From Nectonema munidae (lineage: Eukaryota; Nematomorpha; Nectonematoida; Nectonematidae), in contig JAUIRK010000902.1 in NCBI GenBank assembly GCA_030549495.1, positions 313,001 through 377,000 on the forward strand: DNA of 64,000 nt, read 5' to 3'. How positions within the stretch are numbered: position 1 is the stretch's first letter; each line of letters starts with the position of its first letter. The notes under the pieces are model-generated. The model saw only the letters and a program-made list of their open reading frames with translations, did not search any database and was not told the origin of the DNA. Below are positions 57,546-64,000 of this stretch, piece after piece. A program made the translations under genes and the position numbers.

Positions 57546-58659
57546 TCCTATTAGTGCTGGGCAAAATTTGTCAGATCAAGTGCTGGGGGCGTAAAGTGCC
57601 CCCCCCCCCCTATTTTTCTCAGATATTAATTATAAATATTTTTAATGTTACATATATATTTCAACTATGCTGAATTCAGTGGTGATGTCCATTTTTTATC
57701 AAAATCAATCAAACTGTCAAAAATTGATCTAAATGTGACAGCTCATCTCAAAAAGAAGCTTTTTATCTAAATAATTATATAATGTTTTTTACACATATAT
57801 ACCCATTTTCAAGTATTCTGAATTCAGTGGTGATATTCATTTTTTCCTCTCTCAAAGCATTCTGATTAGAGAATCTTCTTGTTGATCTTAGACTTTTTTA
57901 TCAGGCCTGAATATTTGTCAAACAATCTCATTTCAAAGGTTTTTTTTCTGATGAATCATTCGTGATGTTCATTGCTCAATTACAAAAAGTTGTGCACGTT
58001 CTTCATTTAAAAAATTATCTCTGACGCAAAAGGAAAAATATGGACAAATTCAATTTAAATTAAAAATATCTTGATAGTGACTAAATTCTCACATATTGGC
58101 ATCTGTGCCATTTTTGATAAATCTGACCTATTCTAAATTTTCAGATTTCCTACCCATCTTATCTAAATGTTAATTGTAATCCTAGATGATAAGCTATAGA
58201 TTTAAATATTTTTCATTTGTAAAAGAGAAACTTCTTTTTCAGTCAAAATCTTTTTTGAAGCATCTAATATTATATAATTAAACCACTTCCTAGTTCATTA
58301 GAACATGGTAGATCTTCCATTTAGTCAAGATACATATTTTTTTTTTAATTATTTCTTTTGATCACATGTTCTCTTTTCAATTAGTTTTCAACTTGGTTCC
58401 TTCTCTCATACAAATTTTCAAAAGATTTTATAATACGTTTTGTTTTTTTAATAAATATTTCATACTCAAGATGATTGTAGAAAGTAAATATACAAAAAAA
58501 AAGTATATTTTTACTATATACCTAATATGCAGACATTTTTTGAAAATTTTTTACAAAACTGATTTTCAGGCATACATTAATAATTCAATTAGCACTTCGA
58601 GATATTTTTTAACCGTATTATCCAAAATCCAGTACAGAAATAAAATAAGCATAGTCGAT

Positions 58660-60200
58660 TTGGTATAAAACATATTTTATTTTTTTTAAATATTTTTGAA
58701 GAAAGTATCTAGAAGTAAACCGCAAATCTAATTGAAGCTTTTAGATATTTTAAAACCATAAATTCCAACCCTGAGTCCAAAAATGAAACCAGCATCTTCC
58801 ATTTGGCATAAAAACAGATATTTTATTTAAATTTCAAAAATATTTCTGTAGACATTAGACGTAAATCGAACATTTGATTGACACTTTCAGACATTTAAAA
58901 CCTCTAAATGCAAAAAATTATTTCAGAAATAAAAATTATCATGGTCGAAATGGTATAAAAACATAAATTTCATCTAAAATTAGAGAGAATATTTTGGGAT
59001 ATAGTTTTCAGACATAAACCGCAAATTTGATTGACACTAGCAGTAAAACCTCTAAATGCGATAACTGTGTTCAGAAATGAAATCATCATGATCTATTTGC
59101 TATAAAAACATATATTTCATGTAAAATTTGAATCAATATTTTTGGAAACAAATTTTAGAACTAAACGCAAATTTGATTGATACTTATAGGTATTTTCGAA
59201 TTCAAACTGCAAAAATTGAGTCTATAAATGAAACTAGCATGGTTGATTTGGTATAAAAACATATATTTAATTGTAAAATTTGAATGAATGTTGGAGACAA
59301 TTTTTAGAAGTAAACCGCAAATTTGATTAACACATATAGGTATTTTCACATCCTAAATGTAAAAAATGAGTTCAGAAATGAAAACAGCATGATCGATTTG
59401 GTATAAAAACATATATTTCATGTAAAATTGAGAGAATATTTTTGGATAGCTTTTAGAAGTAAACCGCAAATTTGATTGACATTGACAGATATTTTAAAAC
59501 ATCTAAATGTGAAAAATGAGTCCAGAAATGAAAACAGCATGGCCGATTTAATATAACACATATATTTATGTAAAATGTGAAGGAATGTTTTTGGAGACAA
59601 TTTTCAGAAGTAAACCGCAAATTTGATTAATACTTATAGGTATTTTCAAATCCTAAATGTAAAAAAAGAGTCCAGAAATAAAAACATGATCGATTTGGTA
59701 TAAAACATATATTTTATGTAAAATATGAAAGAATGTTTTTAGAGACAATCTTCAGAAGTAAACCGCAAATTTGATTAACACTTATAGGTATTTTCAAATC
59801 CTAAATGTAAAAAATGAGTCCAGAAATGAAAACAACGTGGTCGATTTGGTATAAAACATATATTTTATGTAAAATGTGAAGGAATGTTTTTAGAGACAAT
59901 TTTCAGAAGTAAACCGCAAATTTGATTAACACTTATAGGTATTTTCAAATCCTAAATGTAAAAAATGAGTCCAGAAATGAAAACAACGTGGTCGATTTGG
60001 TATAAAACATATATTTTATGTAAAATGTGAAGGAATGTTTTTAGAGACAATTTTCAGAAGTAAACCGCAAATTTGATTAACACTTATAGGTTTTTCAAAT
60101 CCCAAATGTAAAAAATGGGTCCAGAAATGAAAACAGCATGACCGATTTAGTATAAAAACATATATTTTATGTACAATTTGAAGGTATATTTTATTAGATA
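58660..60200. repeat. 151-bp tandem array in element C (L-type)
   Basis: The phrase ccgcaaatttgattaacact recurs. Exact spacings between the gattaa markers at 59773, 59924 and 60075 are 151 and 151 bp. About ten units are present. Those nearest the L terminus are almost identical, and those nearest the core are diverged and variable in length. This gradient suggests recent expansion from the terminal side. Confidence 0.9.
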
Positions 60201-60582
60201 TATTATTGAACAATCAAAATTTTGATAAATTTCAAAAAGTAATATAATTTATTGGGCACAAGATTTAAAACGGTGAATTTTCGCCGACACTCGGCTTTTT
60301 CAAACCACTATACTAATGAGTAGGGTAGAAGTTGAAAACTGGAAGGATTAGCGAAGAAGAAGGTCATGTGTTTACAATTCATATGATGTGCTGTGTAACA
60401 TATAAATCGTTGCAGAGAGTGTATATGTATAGGATAGAAAGAGGGTGAAGACTCCCATGAGATGTGTAATTGTAGAGCCTTATGGGAAGGAGATGGAGAC
60501 ACTTACTCGCCTCTTACGAGATGTAGTCGAACAATAGAATTACTCTAATCCGATTCTATACGGCATAAATAATAAATAAAGA

Positions 60583-60602
60583 ATGTGTGTGTGTGTGTGT
60601 GA
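60583..60602. repeat. (TG)n microsatellite
   Basis: About nine TG units inside the Penelope-like fragment. Confidence 0.85.
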
Positions 60603-60688
60603 AAACTGAAATCAATACTATAACATAAAATTTTTTAAAACCAAGTTGAAGTAAAAGTTACATTGAAATGGATCACCATTATGAGGAT

Positions 60689-61066
60689 TCAACCCGTTTG
60701 CATGTTATTGAATTGTGTGTTAAGGATCGGCTTGGTTTCTTTAATGTATAATTCTTCTTTTATTATTCTTTCTATATCAGTATTGCACTTACATAACAAT
60801 TTAACTTCCAAGTGACTAAAGTTAAATTGTATTGATTTGTGGTATTTAACAAAATGAAAGCCTAAAGGTGATTTGATATTATCCTTTTTCATATCACCGA
60901 TGTGTTCCCTGATACGGAAAATTAGAGGTCTACTTGTTTCCCCTACATAACAATTGTTACATTTAATATTGTAGATGCAATTTTTTGTTGAGCATACCTT
61001 ATCTTGAATAATCTCACATTTAGAGTCACATCTATGGTTTCTATAATCTTGTTTCTTACTTTTCAA
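60689..61066 (-). pseudogene. GIY-YIG endonuclease domain of a Penelope-like element
   Basis: Residues include CIYNIKCNNCYVGETSRPLI then FRIREHIGDM. This is the GIY-YIG core (here Y-N-I ... Y-V-G) with the catalytic Arg in the following R-x-x-E-H helix. A cysteine pair precedes it (CDSKCEIIQDKVCSTKNC), as in Penelope proteins. ERIIKEELYIKETKPILN gives the late Glu and Asn of the domain. The neighbouring piece (61379-61110) reads IKIPFISDKVNRIIRAEFKK, the segment that normally lies before this domain. The gene is 5' truncated and is not a host nuclease. Confidence 0.8.
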
Positions 61067-61924
61067 TATCTTTGAAAGAGAAGAACCTTGTGAATTAATA
61101 ATATTAACATCAATATTTTGTTTTTTTAAACTCTGCTCTTATAATTCTGTTCACTTTATCTGAAATAAAAGGAATTTTTATTCTAGGAATCTTATTATAG
61201 TCTTTGGTAAAAAGGTATCTTATATATTCTATGGGTTCTTTCACGTTGTTCGCATTATGTCTGCCAATAGTGTCTACAATAAAAGAGTGAGGGTAATCAT
61301 TATTTTTAAACTTATTATATATATACGCAACTTCTTCTTTTTTGTTATAGGAAATTCTATCCGCCCTGTTCAGCTCCATTTTTATAAGTGATGTTTTAGT
61401 CTTGATTGGATGTGCTGACCTGAAGTTAATGCAATTTGTGAAAAAGCCGAGTGTCGGCGAAAATTCACCGTTTTAAATCTTGTGCCCAATAAATTATATT
61501 ACTTTTTGAAATTTATTTTAATTTTAATTTATGGGTCAACTTCAGCATCAGATTTACATCTTAAATCAAAATTTTGATTGACATTTTCTAAAAAGTAGCC
61601 GATTATTGAAAAAATTAAATATTTAAAGTATTATGCGTTCCAAACTGTAAATAATTATAAATTTTCAGGGTATTATATAATATAGATCCTAAGTTATAAG
61701 GTTAAGTATAGATAATGTCAAAATTTTGCTCAAAAATTTTAATTTTTGATTTTGATTGACAGTTTTGGACATGAAGGGGTCATTCAACTACCATGAAAAT
61801 GGATTCAAAAGATGCAGCTAGCGATTTTAGGAAAAGGGATATGATTCAGCCAATTTTCTACAATTAATTTTTTAGTGAAGGGGGGAAGCGTTTTACGCCC
61901 CCCCCCCAGCACTAATAGGGTTAA

Positions 61925-62734
61925 CGACGGGAAATTTTATAAGAAGAATTTTTGGCGATATGCTGTCTGAAGACCAATTTTTTAATTTGTCTCCATTGAG
62001 CCTGTATAAAATAGAAGTTACAACTTCCGAGTTGAACAGTTGAAAAAAGTCTTCAAACAACTTGTCATACTGTAGCTTTAAAATCGCCTACTATAAACAG
62101 AACGGCATGTTCATTGGGAAGCAGATTTAAAAGCTTACTGAAGATAGCTCGATATCAGTTTAATTTTTCTATATAATAAATGTAGCACCTATATATTTAA
62201 TTTTATCTAATGTAATCGAGAGATATACAATTTACTTATATGTGAAAAACAAAACAAATGTTTTCATATTTCATTAAGAGAAATGAAGTTTTAAAATTTT
62301 TTAAACTAGACTAAAAATAGAAATTATAAAATATTTAAAAAGACAACATAACAATAATGCGACAAGACAATCTTGTTTTGACGGCGAAACGATTCTATTT
62401 TTTAGCGCTTACCAGATAAACGAAGTAATATATAATTAATTACTTCACACCCCATATAAATATCGCGCTCACAAACATGATTTACAATAAAAGATTTGAT
62501 TGCATTAAAATGATAATGAAAGACGCTTGAAGGCGTTAAAAATGTGGTATTCTTAAACAATTATAATTCATACAAAATTGATCATCTCCAAAAACCTCAA
62601 TAATTCTAATAAACAAGGAAGACAACCCTTAACATTTTAGTCACTAATTAATTTGAGATTACAACTTTATATCTGCATTAAGTTAAGTACGTTATTATAA
62701 ATTTAAAGTAGGACTAAAACATTAATTTGTATAC
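61925..62734. other. no gene recognised
   Basis: This is AT-rich sequence right of element C. Weak coding-like text near 61935-62160 has no recognisable motif. Confidence 0.45.
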
Positions 62735-62960
62735 GCAGGATGAGTAAAGTTGGTTAATACTGGGTTTTAATAACTCAACGTCCTGAGTTCGATCCCACAT
62801 TAAGACTACTTTTCTCATAGTTCGATACAAGCGGCACAAGTGTGCCTTGTCGATGAAAACACCCCATGCTACCCTTACCATTAAATCTTATAATATATTT
62901 GCTCATAGTTAGTATAAAAAATAAAGAAATGTTTATAAATTAATACAAATTATGAATTTT
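62735..62960 (+). mobile_element. tRNA-derived SINE
   Basis: The 5' head resembles a tRNA gene: a degenerate A box (ggatgagtaaagttggttaa, about 62738-62757) and a canonical B box gagttcgatccc (62785-62796), spaced as in tRNAs. It lacks a full acceptor stem, so it is not a functional tRNA. An unrelated body follows (gcggcacaagtgtgccttgt), then an A-rich tail near 62920-62945. RNA polymerase III would be the expected transcriber. Confidence 0.6.
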
Positions 62961-63380
62961 GAAATATATTACAAAAACAAGGAAAAAGATAAGGCCTAAG
63001 TATTGGGTCGTGGTAAAATGGGCTGACAGATATAAAGTTAAATTGCTACCTAATAAAAAAGACATGAACATGAAACTTGACATACATATAAATTTCGAGT
63101 TTCTTATTAAGAAAAATTTATCTTAATATATAAATTATATGAAAGACCTCATTCTGATAATAAGAATGAAAAATTTTTATAATCGCTAACCATTTTTGTT
63201 ACATCGATAAGGATTTCAATGTCTATGCGAAAAAAATAAAACAAATTAAATTAAACAAAATGTAAAAACTTTAAAAATTTTTAAACGGGTGAATATATTT
63301 AAATTTTATTAAAAAATTACTTAAATTACCAAATCGAGAAAATGTTAGATATACCCACCAATATTTTTTTTAATTTTAAG
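62961..63380. other. AT-rich stretch, no gene
   Basis: Nothing recognisable lies between the SINE and the 3' end of the second LINE copy. Confidence 0.5.
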
Positions 63381-63384
63381 GCCT

Positions 63385-64000
63385 ATAGGACGGTATGTAG
63401 GTAGGTATAGAGATTTCAAAGCACTTTCCAGCTGGAGCTGATATGCTGGCAAGTCTGCTAGAATTTAATCTTCAAAGTGAGAATTTAGTCTTTGTAGGTC
63501 TATCTGAAATAGAAAAGAAAATTTAGAAGATTTTGATGGCTTTAGACACTAGACTGTTTTGTAGAATGTATGGGTTAGTGATGATGATGACTTATTGTGA
63601 TTAGATATTTGGGGGAGGATTGAGTGTTTGGTTTGGAGAGAGTATTGATTCGATTGTGGTTATGAGAAGAGAGAGAGGTTTGATGTTTAATGAGTGTTGT
63701 AGAAGATCATGTAGAGAGGATGGAATATCTTTTAAAAAGCAGCGGCTTTTTTCAAGGAGTTGGTGTCGGTGAGAATGAAATATTGGGCAATAAAGGAGAA
63801 TGTGTATATGTGTTTCAATGTACGGACAGCTAAGACAACAGAAAGGGTTTAAGTGAAGTTTGAATTTGAATGAAATATGCATTACAAGGGCAATGGGATG
63901 AGAGCTAGCGAATGATGTTCCGAGGGAGTGAGTAAAAGTGTTTGTTTAAAATGAGTTGTAATAATGACATAGATGTCGGAAGTGATGTAATGGTTGAGTC
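63385..64000 (-). mobile_element. second copy of the LINE (3' end), running off the window
   Basis: The minus strand encodes LPRNIIR, SSHCPCNAYF, then CCLSCPYIETHIHILLYCPI, parallel to the first copy at 33770-38586 (SHCPCYAYF, CRFGCPHIETPIHIILYCPI). The 3' UTR shares the tggaaagtgctt...atctc...tacctacc pattern. It is a different, diverged copy of the same family, with stops, and is cut by the window edge. Confidence 0.8.

Larger units (their letters stand above)
60227..61560 (-). mobile_element. Penelope-like element fragment with inverted 78-bp ends
   Basis: The arms 60225-60302 and 61439-61516 are exact inverse complements over 78 bp. The flanking aatcaaaattttgat is present on both sides (about 60211 and 61564) and was single in the element C sequence, so it is a target duplication. 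Two minus-strand coding pieces lie inside: a region typical of the end of the Penelope RT (61379-61110) and a GIY-YIG endonuclease (61066-60689). Inverted terminal arms and 5' truncation are normal for Penelope elements. It is younger than element C. Confidence 0.75.
57546..61920. mobile_element. piggyBac-like element C, with a nested insertion
   Basis: The left end is TCCTATTAGTGCTGGGCAAA, with the first base of CCC and the TTAA mutated (the site reads GAGG). The right end is GCACTAATAGGG followed by TTAA at 61921-61924. The R-type hairpin GGGGGCGTAAAGTGCCCCC begins near 57584. There are about 1.4 R-type units (57640-57850), then the non-coding core shared inverted with element A (57850-58650), then an L-type array (58660-60200). 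A Penelope-like fragment interrupts the L side at about 60227-61560. It is non-autonomous. Confidence 0.87.

Noticed and set aside
60270-61475. Possible hammerhead ribozyme in the Penelope-like arms (stem gccga-gtg-tcggc followed by gaaa)
   Set aside because: Stem II and GAAA look right, but the CTGATGA core that must precede the stem is absent on both arms. Only a hairpin can be claimed.
62735-62810. Functional tRNA gene
   Set aside because: The B box is good, but the acceptor and anticodon stems do not pair and an unrelated body and A-rich tail follow. A SINE fits better.

Overview
The window is AT-rich nuclear DNA of an invertebrate animal, most likely an arthropod. A copepod-like crustacean would fit but cannot be proved from here. 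The evidence is intronless genes resembling metazoan MTO1, POLK, CYREN and AAGAB, spliceosomal splice sites in one further gene, many piggyBac, pogo, hAT and MULE-type DNA transposons, an I-group-like LINE, a Penelope-like element and a tRNA-derived SINE. Host coding stretches stand out from the AT-rich background by their more balanced base composition.

Layout. 1-7.7 kb holds a broken piggyBac transposase (781-2506), solo transposon ends, two minisatellites and a hAT fragment. 7.75-14.1 kb holds a complete non-autonomous piggyBac-like element (A, 7756-11650), a decayed copy of a multicopy repeat-borne gene family and a truncated sister element (D). 14.6-17.6 kb holds a decayed hAT transposase and an unassigned decayed coding stretch. 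19.2-26 kb holds a lysine-rich host gene, modelled here as three exons with consistent phase, whose large intron is full of duplicated repeats. 26.9-29.7 kb holds a poly-C fold-back element and a second decayed piggyBac transposase. 33.8-38.6 kb is a LINE carrying a 185-bp hAT MITE with a perfect 8-bp target duplication.

39.3-45.7 kb is the host core: four intronless genes, all on the minus strand, in transcription order AAGAB, POLK, CYREN-like and MTO1. They cover adaptor-complex assembly, translesion synthesis, Ku-linked control of end joining and mitochondrial tRNA modification. POLK and the CYREN-like gene are 196 bp apart with no AATAAA or ATTAAA between them.

46.2-61.9 kb is a nest of transposons. 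A pogo-like element (46179-47593) has TA-flanked inverted ends. A second pogo-like element (about 48240-56352) was split by a piggyBac-like element (B, 51665-56281) that itself contains a piggyBac transposase block. A third piggyBac-like element (C, about 57546-61920) was entered by a Penelope-like fragment with inverted 78-bp ends. The window closes with a tRNA-derived SINE and a second LINE copy.

The two most notable things are the CYREN/MRI-like gene beside POLK, and the piggyBac family whose asymmetric ends carry 19-bp GC hairpins and whose interior carries two unrelated tandem arrays, both with a period of about 150 bp.
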